A stretch of 64,000 nucleotides of DNA from Paenibacillaceae bacterium GAS479 (GTDB lineage Bacteria; Bacillota; Bacilli; Paenibacillales; Paenibacillaceae). This document shows, in pieces, positions 8,134 to 15,105 of this stretch. The position numbers and the translations under genes were made by a program. Under the pieces are notes generated by a model. The model searched no databases. It was not told where the DNA came from and was given only the letters and a program-made list of their open reading frames with translations. Numbering within the stretch: the first letter of the stretch is position 1; each line of letters starts with the position of its first letter. Location: assembly GCA_900105225.1 (NCBI GenBank), contig LT629764.1, forward strand, positions 2,016,501 to 2,080,500, given 5' to 3'.

Positions 8134-8320
8134 CTTTGTACCTGAGAGTTGTCCCCCGGCTTCGCCGAAAGTTTCCCCTTGGGTGATTCCTGCGCATAAA
8201 GCGCGGAATTCTCTCCAGAGCTGCGTCCGACAAAGGTCCTTTTGCCTGAGAGATTCCCCCTGAACGGGTTTGCTCCTTCGGCGTTGCCCTAATCATGCAG
8301 GCAATCTCTCCCGCTGCCAT
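8127..8320 (-). promoter_or_regulatory. Tandem glycine riboswitch (two gcvT-type aptamers)
   Basis: On the minus strand, aptamer 1 runs from GGGAGAGATTGCC to AATCTCTCAGGCAAAAGGACC, and aptamer 2 from CTCTGGAGAGAATTCC to AACTCTCAGGTACAAAGGAC. Both show the GAGA...CTCTCAGGYA-AAGGA pattern of the class, joined by a short linker. It lies between the promoter and sdaAB. Confidence 0.93.
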
Positions 8321-8339
8321 CATCCGCTGTGCATATATC

Positions 8340-8368
8340 ATTATATGCAGTCGGCCACTGTTCATCAA
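8340..8368 (-). promoter_or_regulatory. sigma-A promoter of sdaAB-sdaAA
   Basis: TTGATG (8368-8363) and TATAAT (8345-8340) with a 17-base spacer, about 20 bases before aptamer 1. Confidence 0.85.
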
Positions 8369-8502
8369 CAGGCAGAAGTCAGGTGAACCGCAATTTATGT
8401 AATCGTTTACGCTGTAAGCTGCAGTTTTGCCGCTGCGAATTCGGCGTGCCTTTTCCGTACCTTATAGGGAAATGTAGACAACCGTACTTCCTAAGCTGGG
8501 CG

Positions 8503-9267
8503 CGGCATCCCGAGCCAGTTTTCCGCTGCTCAAGTAGCTTCGGCTACTTGCTTCGGCATCCCGAGCCAGTTTCCCGCTGCTCAAGTAGCTTCGGCTACTT
8601 GCTTCGGCATCCCTGACCAGTTTTCCGCTGCTCAAGTAGCTTCGGCTACTTGCTTCGGCATCCCGAGCCAGTTTTCCGCTGCTCAAGTAGCTTCGGCTAC
8701 TTGCTTCGGCATCCCTGACCAGTTTTCTGCTGCTCAAGTAGCTTCGGCTACTTGCTTCGGCATCCCTGACCAGTTTTCTGCTGCTCAAGTAGCTTCGGCT
8801 ACTTGCTTCGGCATCCCGAGCCAGTTTCCCGCTGCTCAAGTAGCTTCGGCTACTTGCTTCGGCATCCCTGACCAGTTTTCTGCTGCTCAAGTAGCTTCGG
8901 CTACTTGCTTCGGCATCCCGAGCCAGTTTTCCGCTGCTCAAGTAGCTTCGGCTACTTGCTTCGGCATCCCGAGCCAGTTTTCCGCTGCTCAAGTAACTTC
9001 GGCTACTTGCTTCGGCATCCCTGACCAGTTTTCCGCTGCTCAAGTAGCTTCGGCTACTTGCTTCGGCATCCCTGACCAGTTTTCTGCTGCTCAAGTAGCT
9101 TCGGCTACTTGCTTCGGCATCCCTGACCAGTTTTCCGCTGCTCAAGTAGCTTCGGCTACTTGCTTCGGTATCCCGAGCCAGTTTTCCGCTGCTCAAGTAG
9201 CTTCGGCTACTTGCTTCGGCATCCCGAGCCAGTTTTCCGCTGCTCAAGTAGCTTCGGCTACTTGCTT
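8503..9267. repeat. 51-bp tandem repeat array A, 15 copies
   Basis: Fifteen head-to-tail units of exactly 51 bp. Each contains the perfect inverted repeat CAAGTAGCTTCGGCTACTTG (8-bp stem; UUCG loop in + strand RNA, CGAA in minus strand RNA), followed by CTTCGGCATCCCGAGCCAG or a CCCTGACCAG variant. Units differ at only a few sites. Because 51 is a multiple of 3, frames stay open on both strands; the minus frame repeats EASSRSYLSSGKLARDA. That frame has a GTG start with no ribosome site and begins just after a terminator, so I treat the array as non-coding. It lies between the sigma gene terminator and the sdaAB promoter. Confidence 0.95.
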
Positions 9268-9334
9268 CTTGTGCTGGAGCCGCTTCTGCGGCTTTCAGGG
9301 GCCATCTGCGACGGCAGCACAAATCCACAGTTAA

Positions 9335-9377
9335 AAAGAGCCCTCAAACAGGAAAACATCCTGTTTGAGGGCTCTTT
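9335..9377. terminator. Bidirectional terminator
   Basis: AAAGAGCCCTCAAACAGGA and TCCTGTTTGAGGGCTCTTT form a perfect 19-bp stem with a 5-base loop. It ends the sigma factor gene. Confidence 0.93.
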
Positions 9378-9393
9378 GCATCTCTCATCCGCT

Positions 9394-10254
9394 TTATCCG
9401 ACGGCTCGCAAGCCGCCAACACCTTTCCAGCCGCTCATAGTTGTGCTGGCATAACCGCTGAAAGCACTCGGGAAAGCTGTCCCCACAGCAGTTGTATAAC
9501 CAACCCCTGAAACAACAGCACGACTTGCAGTCCAGGCTGCTGCATCATAATCTGCGCAGGCATGCGGACTGTCCGCCGCGCCTGCGTCCGGCACCGCACC
9601 GGCGCTGGCTTGCACGCGCCCGGCCAGGATGGCCGCAGCGACTGCTGGCTCCAGCGCATCCTGCTCTGCCAGCGCCGCAATAGCTGCGGCATCGCCAGTG
9701 CGCAAAGCTGCGGCCAAGCCGCGAACACGGACGAGGAGCGCCTCGTCCGCAGTCTCACGCAGGCCACCAGCCTGCAAATCGCGCCGCACCGCAGCCAGCG
9801 CACGACGCGAACGGTACATTGCTGCTTTGACAGCTCCCTCGGTCATGCAGAGGCGCTCCGCTGTCTCCGCAATACTGCTGCCATGCATTTCCCGGAGCAG
9901 CCATACTGCCAGCTGCAGCGGCGTCATCCGCCGCTCCAGGGAGTGGAGCATCGTCTCCAGTTCCCAGCTATCCGTATGCTGCTGAGGTATATACGCTGCC
10001 GCCTGATCTGGAAGCAGCTCCGGCAGCACGCGCTGGTGCAGTGCATTTCTACGCTGCTGATCCGTCCAAAGATTACGAGCGATGCGCAATAGCAGCGCCT
10101 GCTTGTTAGCGTGACCGTCCCAACCTGGGTAAGCGAGTGCTCTACACCATGCGGATTGTTCCAGATCCTCAGCATCACAAGGGGACCCTGCGAGCGACAG
10201 ACAATATCGGCGAAGCGCTCCGCGCTCTTCCTCCAGCTTCGTTGCCGTATCCAT
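9394..10254 (-). CDS. ECF-like RNA polymerase sigma factor with C-terminal extension
   Basis: 286 residues after AAAGGAG. Region 2 is at about 10-75 (CDAEDLEQSAWCRAL, LLLRIARNLWTDQQRR). Region 4 is at about 105-160 (LERRMTPLQLAVWLLREMHGSS, then AETAERLCMTEGAVKAAMYRSRR). The last ~120 residues are Ala/Gly/Ser-rich and unlike sigma factors. No anti-sigma gene is adjacent, so the tail may replace it as a regulatory module (inferred). A terminator follows. The target regulon is unknown. Confidence 0.85.
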   Translation of the reverse strand: MDTATKLEEERGALRRYCLSLAGSPCDAEDLEQSAWCRALAYPGWDGHANKQALLLRIARNLWTDQQRRNALHQRVLPELLPDQAAAYIPQQHTDSWELETMLHSLERRMTPLQLAVWLLREMHGSSIAETAERLCMTEGAVKAAMYRSRRALAAVRRDLQAGGLRETADEALLVRVRGLAAALRTGDAAAIAALAEQDALEPAVAAAILAGRVQASAGAVPDAGAADSPHACADYDAAAWTASRAVVSGVGYTTAVGTAFPSAFSGYASTTMSGWKGVGGLRAVG

Positions 10255-10444
10255 ACAGCGGCAGCTCCTTTCGCATACATACAGTCGGTACCAAGTAAAC
10301 GTTTGAAGGGCGCTAAAGGATACGCCAACTGACGAAAAATATTCCTCTTCCCCAGCCCGTATCCTTCCTTTCCGCCGGATCGTTTACCAGTGGCAACAAT
10401 TCAAACGGCTCCGTAACAAGCGAATTCCTGAAGGAGGAACAAAA

Positions 10445-11020
10445 ATGAACCATGTGCCATTTGTCGTCGAGCAAACCAATAAAGGTGAGCGCTCCTATGA
10501 CATTTATTCCAGGCTGCTGAAGGAACGGATCATCATGGTCGGTTCAGCGATCGATGATTCGGTGGCAAACACCGTCATCGCACAGCTTCTGTTTCTGGCA
10601 GCGGATGATGCCGAAAAGGATATTCATATGTATATTAACAGCCCAGGCGGTTCGACAACAGCCGGCTTGGCCATTTATGACGCGATGCAGCTCGTAAAGC
10701 CTGACATCCAAACCATCTGCACCGGCGCAGCTTTCTCGTTCGGAGCGATTCTGCTGTTAGCCGGGACCAAAGGTAAGCGCAGCGCGCTACCGAACAGCGA
10801 GATTATGATCCACCAGCCTCATGGCGGCGCGCAGGGGCAGGCGAGCGATATTGCCATTTCCGCTAAACGAATTCTGAAAACACGCGAGACACTCAACCGC
10901 ATCGCCGCCGAACGAACCGGCCAACCGCTTGAGAAAATCGAGCGGGACATGGATCGCGACTATTTCATGTCTGCGGAGGAAGCGATTGAATATGGAATAA
11001 TCGATCGCATACAATCCTAG
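10445..11020 (+). CDS. clpP: ATP-dependent Clp protease proteolytic subunit, divergent paralogue
   Basis: 191 residues after AAGGAGGA. The catalytic triad is intact: Ser98 (GAAFSFGA), His123 (IMIHQPHGG) and Asp172 (RDYF). The [14 protein letters not shown] segment is typical. It differs from housekeeping ClpP, in which the nucleophile motif is usually AASMGAFLL. It likely forms ring-shaped tetradecamers, alone or mixed with the main ClpP, fed by a Clp ATPase. The gene's last codons are partly duplicated just downstream (11000-11092). Confidence 0.93.
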   Translation: MNHVPFVVEQTNKGERSYDIYSRLLKERIIMVGSAIDDSVANTVIAQLLFLAADDAEKDIHMYINSPGGSTTAGLAIYDAMQLVKPDIQTICTGAAFSFGAILLLAGTKGKRSALPNSEIMIHQPHGGAQGQASDIAISAKRILKTRETLNRIAAERTGQPLEKIERDMDRDYFMSAEEAIEYGIIDRIQS

Positions 11021-11092
11021 CGCGACCACGAATGTTCCATTCGCGAGTATCGATCGCATACAAACTTAGCGCGACCGCGGATGTTCCATTCG
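11000..11092 (+). repeat. Tandem duplication of the clpP 3' end
   Basis: A 44-base segment starting ATCGATCGCATACAA occurs at 11000-11043 (including the clpP stop) and again at 11049-11092, about 90% identical and 49 bases apart. Confidence 0.85.
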
Positions 11093-11139
11093 GCTACAAT
11101 AAGGGGGAAGCCCCCATTAACTCAGAAGAGGTGAGCCTA

Positions 11140-11343
11140 ATGCTGGAGAAGCTTAAAGGACAGAAGGTTCTGATTCATTTTATCGACGGAACGTTAGCGG
11201 ATGACGGTGTGCTGGAGGAGGCCGACGGCCAATATGTTAAATACACGACGGCTTATCAAGAACTGTATATCCCAGTTACATCCATTCGCACCATCAGCCT
11301 TAATCTGAAAGAACGGGAAAAGGCTAAGGTCGGCTTCGCTTAA
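11140..11343 (+). CDS. Conserved small hypothetical protein (67 aa)
   Basis: Start ATG at 11140 behind AGAGGTGA; an in-frame upstream ATG at 11032 lies inside the duplicated clpP tail and is unlikely. Sequence MLEKLKGQKVLIHFIDGTLADDGVLEEADG has the strand pattern of small Sm/SH3-like barrels. It sits 120 bases after clpP with no terminator between, so it may be co-transcribed. Function unknown. Confidence 0.7.
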   Translation: MLEKLKGQKVLIHFIDGTLADDGVLEEADGQYVKYTTAYQELYIPVTSIRTISLNLKEREKAKVGFA

Positions 11344-11349
11344 GCTCCC

Positions 11350-11395
11350 CAAAAAGAACAGGGCCAAGCGAATCCTTCACTTGTCCCTGTTCTTT
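11350..11395. terminator. Bidirectional terminator
   Basis: AAAGAACAGGGCCAAG and CTTGTCCCTGTTCTTT form a 16-bp stem with one mismatch between convergent genes. Confidence 0.9.
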
Positions 11396-11409
11396 TCCCA
11401 CGGCTATCG

Positions 11410-11961
11410 TTAATTATTCCCTTCATGCATTGCCCCCCTCCGTCGATCTGCCAACCGGGTCAGCCATACATTCGCAGCTGTATACAAGATGCCCGCTGCT
11501 CCGAACACCCACCATGACGTATAGGGCTGTAATCCGTACCCACCGATGAAATACTCTCCATAATTCCGATACTGGATCTGCCCCGCCCAAAGCGCCAGCC
11601 CGATGAACAGGATGCCCTGCAAAAGCGGATGGCGAAGCCACCGGTTAACTATCAACGTGAGCGGCAGCACAACGGGCACGTAGAGGATAACGGCAACAAA
11701 AAAGATCAGTATGATGTATCCTCCGCCCAAATTCATTAGGCCATAATACTCCGTGCTCGTGATTTTTCGGCCTTCAATCCACTCCACGCCCAACAGCGCT
11801 CCCATAAAAACAGCGAAGTAAATAACACAAAGAATCACATACTTTATAACAGCCGCTCCATTTACGGCATGATTGCTTCCCCTTTGACCCCGCCCCAATC
11901 GACATGCTTTCCCGGTTTCATTCCCGTCCAAAAGCTTGCCTGAATGTTCAGCATCCTTCAT
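11410..11961 (-). CDS. Hypothetical membrane protein (183 aa)
   Basis: ATG at 11961 after AAAGGAGTAGGAC. A polar N-terminal ~38 residues precede four hydrophobic helices (VIKYVILCVIYFAVFMGALL; GGYIILIFFVAVILYVPVV; LLQGILFIGLALWAG; WWVFGAAGILYTAANVW). No known motif; probably a cytoplasmic-membrane protein of unknown role. Confidence 0.75.
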   Translation of the reverse strand: MKDAEHSGKLLDGNETGKACRLGRGQRGSNHAVNGAAVIKYVILCVIYFAVFMGALLGVEWIEGRKITSTEYYGLMNLGGGYIILIFFVAVILYVPVVLPLTLIVNRWLRHPLLQGILFIGLALWAGQIQYRNYGEYFIGGYGLQPYTSWWVFGAAGILYTAANVWLTRLADRRRGAMHEGNN

Positions 11962-12154
11962 TGTCCTACTCCTTTCGTGTTGCTGAATGGGTTGGGTTGC
12001 TCAGGCTTTTCGCTTTGTGTGCAGACTCCCCTTCTACTTTTTACCCTTTCCCATGCAGACGCTTCCACCTGCAAAAAAGTTCCAGCACTCGCCTCTCCCT
12101 CATCTTGCAAAGCATGTTTCCCCTTACACATCAGCAAAAATGTTACCGCCCCCC

Positions 12155-12183
12155 TTGTATCCTTTATTCCAAGTTGCTATAAT
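12155..12183 (+). promoter_or_regulatory. sigma-A promoter of the guanidine exporter operon
   Basis: TTGTAT (12155-12160) and TATAAT (12178-12183), 17-base spacer, about 45 bases before the riboswitch. Confidence 0.85.
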
Positions 12184-12227
12184 GGTCTGATATTTAAAAG
12201 CCTTGCAGCTAAAGATCATACGCTCAA

Positions 12228-12332
12228 GTTGCCTAGGGTTCCGCGGCGCGATTTTTTTCGCCGGTCTGGTCCGAGAGGGAACGGCACGGCCGACAGGCCG
12301 CGTTTACACGGAGGGATAAAAGCCCGGGAGAT
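12228..12332 (+). promoter_or_regulatory. Guanidine-I (ykkC) riboswitch
   Basis: Conserved class landmarks appear in order: GCCTAGGGTTCCGC, GGTCTGGTCCGAGAG, GGAACGGCACGG, ACACGGAGGGATAAAAGCC, CGGGAGA. The 3' end overlaps a terminator arm, giving an ON switch for the SMR genes when guanidinium accumulates. Confidence 0.95.
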
Positions 12333-12370
12333 GACCGCTGTTACAAGCGACTTGTCTCCGGGCTTTTTTG
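12321..12370 (+). terminator. Riboswitch-controlled terminator
   Basis: AGCCCGGGAGA pairs with TCTCCGGGCT followed by TTTTTT. The 5' arm is shared with the 3' part of the ykkC aptamer. Confidence 0.9.
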
Positions 12371-12463
12371 CGGGCATTTTAGCCGCGATATGGGGAATAC
12401 TTGGAACGGCAACCACTGGAACGGATCTTAAAAGCTGCAGTCGGAGAGAGGGGAATTATCGGT

Positions 12464-12808
12464 ATGAATAAACATTGGCTCAAAATTTTAGGCGCTGGAG
12501 TGTTCGAGGTCGGCTGGGTCATCGGACTGAAGCATTCCGATACAACAGTAGAGTGGGTGTTGACTGCCATTGGCATTCTGGTCAGCTTCTATGTACTGCT
12601 GGATGCAGCCCGCAACTTGCCTGTCGGCACCGTTTATGCGGTATTCGTCGGGTTAGGCACGGCAGGAACCGTAGTGGCAGATATGATACTATTCGGCGAT
12701 CCTGTAGATCCGATGAAGCTGGTGTTAATTGCCGTGCTGCTTGTCGGCGTCATTGGGCTCAAACTACTTGGTCATGAGCCCGCTCAGACTAAGAAGGAGG
12801 GGAACTGA
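12464..12808 (+). CDS. gdnC: SMR-family guanidinium exporter subunit 1
   Basis: 114 residues from ATG 12464 (purine-rich GGAGAGAGGGG upstream). Four membrane helices; Glu15 in the first (AGVFEVGWVIGLKHS) is the coupling carboxylate of the SMR family. It pairs with the next gene to form a heterodimeric proton/guanidinium antiporter (YkkC/YkkD type). The riboswitch upstream supports guanidinium as substrate. Coding continues almost directly into the partner. Confidence 0.92.
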   Translation: MNKHWLKILGAGVFEVGWVIGLKHSDTTVEWVLTAIGILVSFYVLLDAARNLPVGTVYAVFVGLGTAGTVVADMILFGDPVDPMKLVLIAVLLVGVIGLKLLGHEPAQTKKEGN

Positions 12809-12809
12809 C

Positions 12810-13124
12810 ATGGCCTGGATCTATCTTATTGGAGCCGGACTTTTCGAGGTGTTCGGCGTCACGATGATCAACAAAATCAACGAGCGCCGGAGCATCACGA
12901 ATTACTTGCTGATGGCGTTTGCCTTCATATCCAGTTTTCTGCTGCTTAGCCTCGGAATGCGGGATTTGCCGATGGGAACTGCTTATGCAGTATGGACAGG
13001 AATTGGAGCTTCCGGAGGCGCATTGATGGGCATGCTGTTCTACGGGGAATCCCGCAGCGCGAAGCGTATCCTGTGCATTACACTTGTGCTGGGAGCGGCA
13101 GTTGGTCTTAAAGCTCTCGAATAG
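12810..13124 (+). CDS. gdnD: SMR-family guanidinium exporter subunit 2
   Basis: 104 residues after AAGGAGGGG, starting 2 bases after the gdnC stop. Four helices and the conserved Glu13 (GAGLFEVFGVTMIN). The pair of unequal SMR proteins behind a ykkC RNA matches Bacillus ykkCD. A bidirectional terminator follows. Confidence 0.92.
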   Translation: MAWIYLIGAGLFEVFGVTMINKINERRSITNYLLMAFAFISSFLLLSLGMRDLPMGTAYAVWTGIGASGGALMGMLFYGESRSAKRILCITLVLGAAVGLKALE

Positions 13125-13129
13125 GTTTA

Positions 13130-13167
13130 AAAAAAGGCCTTTCCCAACAGTCGGGAAAGGCCTTTTT
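13130..13167. terminator. Bidirectional terminator
   Basis: AAAAAGGCCTTTCCC and GGGAAAGGCCTTTTT form a long stem between the convergent gdnD and hflX. Confidence 0.9.
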
Positions 13168-13168
13168 G

Positions 13169-14446
13169 CTATTCCGCAGTATGCGCCGCTCCAACCTCCT
13201 GGTTGAAACGGTTCAAATCTGCTTCGCGGCATTCCAGCTTCATACGGGTGCCGCCTTCTTCATATTCGGTTTCATGTACCTGGGCATGCTCGTTGAAATA
13301 CGACACCCAGGCTCCTTTTTCATACGGCACGACGATCTCCACTTGCACATAATCACGGAAAATCTGCTTGCGGATCACGCCTACAAGCTCCTCCACGCCT
13401 TCATGGCGGGAAGCCGACAGGTAAATCCGGTCGTTTTCAACCCGAGGATACGATGCTCCTGCCAAATCGGACTTGTTGAAGGCATACAACATCCCAATGC
13501 CATCCGCTCCAAGCGCCTTGAGCGTTTCCTCTGTTACTGCAATCTGCTGCTTGAACTCCGGATTGGAAGAATCAACCACATGAATGAGCAGATCAGCCTC
13601 AGACACCTCTTCCAGCGTGGAACGGAATGCCTTGATGAGATGATGCGGCAGGCCGCTTACGAAGCCAACCGTGTCGGTCAGCAGGAACGACTTGCGGTCG
13701 GGCAGCTCGATGCTGCGTACCGATGTTTCCAATGTGGCGAAAAGCATATCCTTGGCCAGCACATTTTTGCCGGAGTCAGGATGGAACGTATCCACAATCG
13801 AGTTCAGCAGCGTTGACTTGCCGGCATTAGTATAACCGACGAGACAGATGACTGGAATCTCGTTCTTTTTACGGCGTTTGCGTTGAATTTGGCGCTGGGC
13901 GACCAGCTTCTCAAGCTCCGTCTCCAACATGTGGATACGCTCCTCGATCCGCCGGCGGTCAAGCTCCAGCTTCGTTTCCCCTGCGCCGCGGTTTTTCAGG
14001 CCCGAGCCGCCGCCCTGGCGACCCAACGACTCGCGCAGACCTACCAGCCTAGGCAGCATATAGTTCAGCCGCGCTACCTCAACCTGCAGTTGGGCTTCTT
14101 TGGTTTGAGCGCGCTCCGCAAAGATGTCCAGAATGACGATTGTACGGTCGATAACCTTCGTTTGCAACGTCGCCTCTAGATTACGTATCTGCGAAGGTGA
14201 CAGCTCGTTATTGCAGATGACAGTCGGGTTGTCGTATGCCTCCATTAGATGGGAGAGCTCCTCCAGCTTGCCTGAACCGAGGTAATGGCTTTTGTGGATG
14301 CGCTCCGCCTTCTGGGTCAGCTCCGCGACAACTTCGATATTGCAGGCATCAGCTAGATTGTACAGCTCCTCCATGGAGTAGGCGAATTGATGATTGTTCT
14401 GTTCGTGCACGCCGACGAGTATGGCTTTTTCACGGGGTTGTTGCAT
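13169..14446 (-). CDS. hflX: Ribosome-associated GTPase HflX
   Basis: 425 residues, normal length. The N-terminal HflX domain (NNELSPSQIRNLEATLQTKV, D-R-T-x-x-I-L-D-I-F) and linker (GGSGLKNRGAGE) precede the G domain, with G1 GYTNAGKST, G3 DTVGFV and G4 NKSD. HflX splits stalled 70S ribosomes, and an antibiotic-induced paralogue (HflXr) gives macrolide/lincosamide resistance in Listeria. Here the gene follows a ~425-base leader with its own promoter, a leader-peptide frame and a terminator ending 48 bases before the start, so expression is probably attenuated until ribosomes stall. It lies downstream of the sigma/anti-sigma genes on the same strand. Confidence 0.96.
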   Translation of the reverse strand: MQQPREKAILVGVHEQNNHQFAYSMEELYNLADACNIEVVAELTQKAERIHKSHYLGSGKLEELSHLMEAYDNPTVICNNELSPSQIRNLEATLQTKVIDRTIVILDIFAERAQTKEAQLQVEVARLNYMLPRLVGLRESLGRQGGGSGLKNRGAGETKLELDRRRIEERIHMLETELEKLVAQRQIQRKRRKKNEIPVICLVGYTNAGKSTLLNSIVDTFHPDSGKNVLAKDMLFATLETSVRSIELPDRKSFLLTDTVGFVSGLPHHLIKAFRSTLEEVSEADLLIHVVDSSNPEFKQQIAVTEETLKALGADGIGMLYAFNKSDLAGASYPRVENDRIYLSASRHEGVEELVGVIRKQIFRDYVQVEIVVPYEKGAWVSYFNEHAQVHETEYEEGGTRMKLECREADLNRFNQEVGAAHTAE

Positions 14447-14493
14447 CTATAGATCATCCTCTCGAGGTTCTTCAATATGGATATAAAAAGGGA

Positions 14494-14523
14494 CAAAAAA
14501 ACACGGGCGCTCATCGCCCGTGT
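14494..14523 (-). terminator. hflX: Intrinsic terminator inside the hflX leader
   Basis: ACACGGGCG and CGCCCGTGT form a 9-bp stem with a 5-base loop, then TTTTTT on the minus strand. Its position between promoter and hflX makes it an attenuator. The segment CGCCCG at about 14567-14572, itself part of a large hairpin (14561-14599), can also pair with the CGGGCG of its 5' arm. Confidence 0.88.
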
Positions 14524-14762
14524 TCATCCTATGCAGCAAAGAAGACTCCGAGGGGAAGCCGGATGAAGGCGGGCGGCAATGCCGCGCCGCTTCGCATCCA
14601 GAATCCCTCCATAGCGTGGAGGAAAACCGCCCTCAATTCCCCTAGCATGAACAGATAAATGACTGTCCGTATATAGGTGGAAGAAGGCGCAATTGGGCTA
14701 TGAACGTGGATTCATCCACATCTCGAGATCCCTGCACAAGGCAGAACATGGGCGCTATTCAA

Positions 14763-14801
14763 TTAGCCACGCACCGTGCGGATCCGGATGTAATGAATCA
14801 C
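14763..14801 (-). CDS. Putative leader peptide of hflX (12 aa), ErmDL-like
   Basis: GTG start at 14801 with GGAGGG 6 bases upstream encodes MIHYIRIRTVRG and a TAA. Positions 6-8 are Arg-Ile-Arg, a '+X+' macrolide-arrest motif in the same place as in ErmDL (MTHSMRLR...). The frame lies within the transcribed leader, about 70 bases from the predicted start point and about 240 bases before the attenuator terminator. Being translated and acting as a sensor are inferences. Confidence 0.65.
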   Translation of the reverse strand: MIHYIRIRTVRG

Positions 14802-14823
14802 ACGTAACCCTCCGTTCGAGCGT

Positions 14824-14862
14824 GAACGATCCTTCTGCCGAATGGCAGAAATAGCATCGTTC
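14824..14862 (-). other. Hairpin at the 5' end of the hflX leader
   Basis: GAACGAT...ATCGTTC encloses TTCTGCC-ATTC-GGCAGAA. It is a strong two-part stem just upstream of the leader-peptide ribosome site. Confidence 0.75.
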
Positions 14863-14878
14863 CGCAGTAATTGGTTCG

Positions 14879-14908
14879 AGTGTAACACAGTCTCTTCCAG
14901 CCATGCAA
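14879..14908 (-). promoter_or_regulatory. sigma-A promoter of the hflX leader
   Basis: TTGCAT (14908-14903) and TACACT (14884-14879) with an 18-base spacer; predicted start near 14872. Confidence 0.7.
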
Positions 14909-15105
14909 CCGGGCGCAACGCCTATAATTGATCTTTACCCTATTCTGGTCCCGTTGCCTTCAAGCTATGCCTAGTACTGCATGTGAACGATACACTCGTC
15001 CGAAAAACTTTCCCTCCATGCCAAAGGTCGACCCTCCGATTGGCCAGAAAGGGAATTACCGTCCATTCCCAGAGCGGGAAGGCGCTATGAACAATCGGTC
15101 ATTAA

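Noticed and set aside
8503-9267. CRISPR array
   Set aside because: Units are contiguous 51-bp tandem repeats without unique spacers, and no cas genes are present.
8462-9328. 288-codon minus-strand frame with 15 repeats of EASSRSYLSSGKLARDA
   Set aside because: GTG start without ribosome site, directly downstream of a terminator; the opposite strand is also open because the unit is 51 bp. Treated as a non-coding repeat array.
14730-14910. 49-codon frame with CYFC in the hflX leader
   Set aside because: No ribosome site, and its ATG overlaps the predicted -35 to -10 region. The 12-codon leader peptide frame is better placed.
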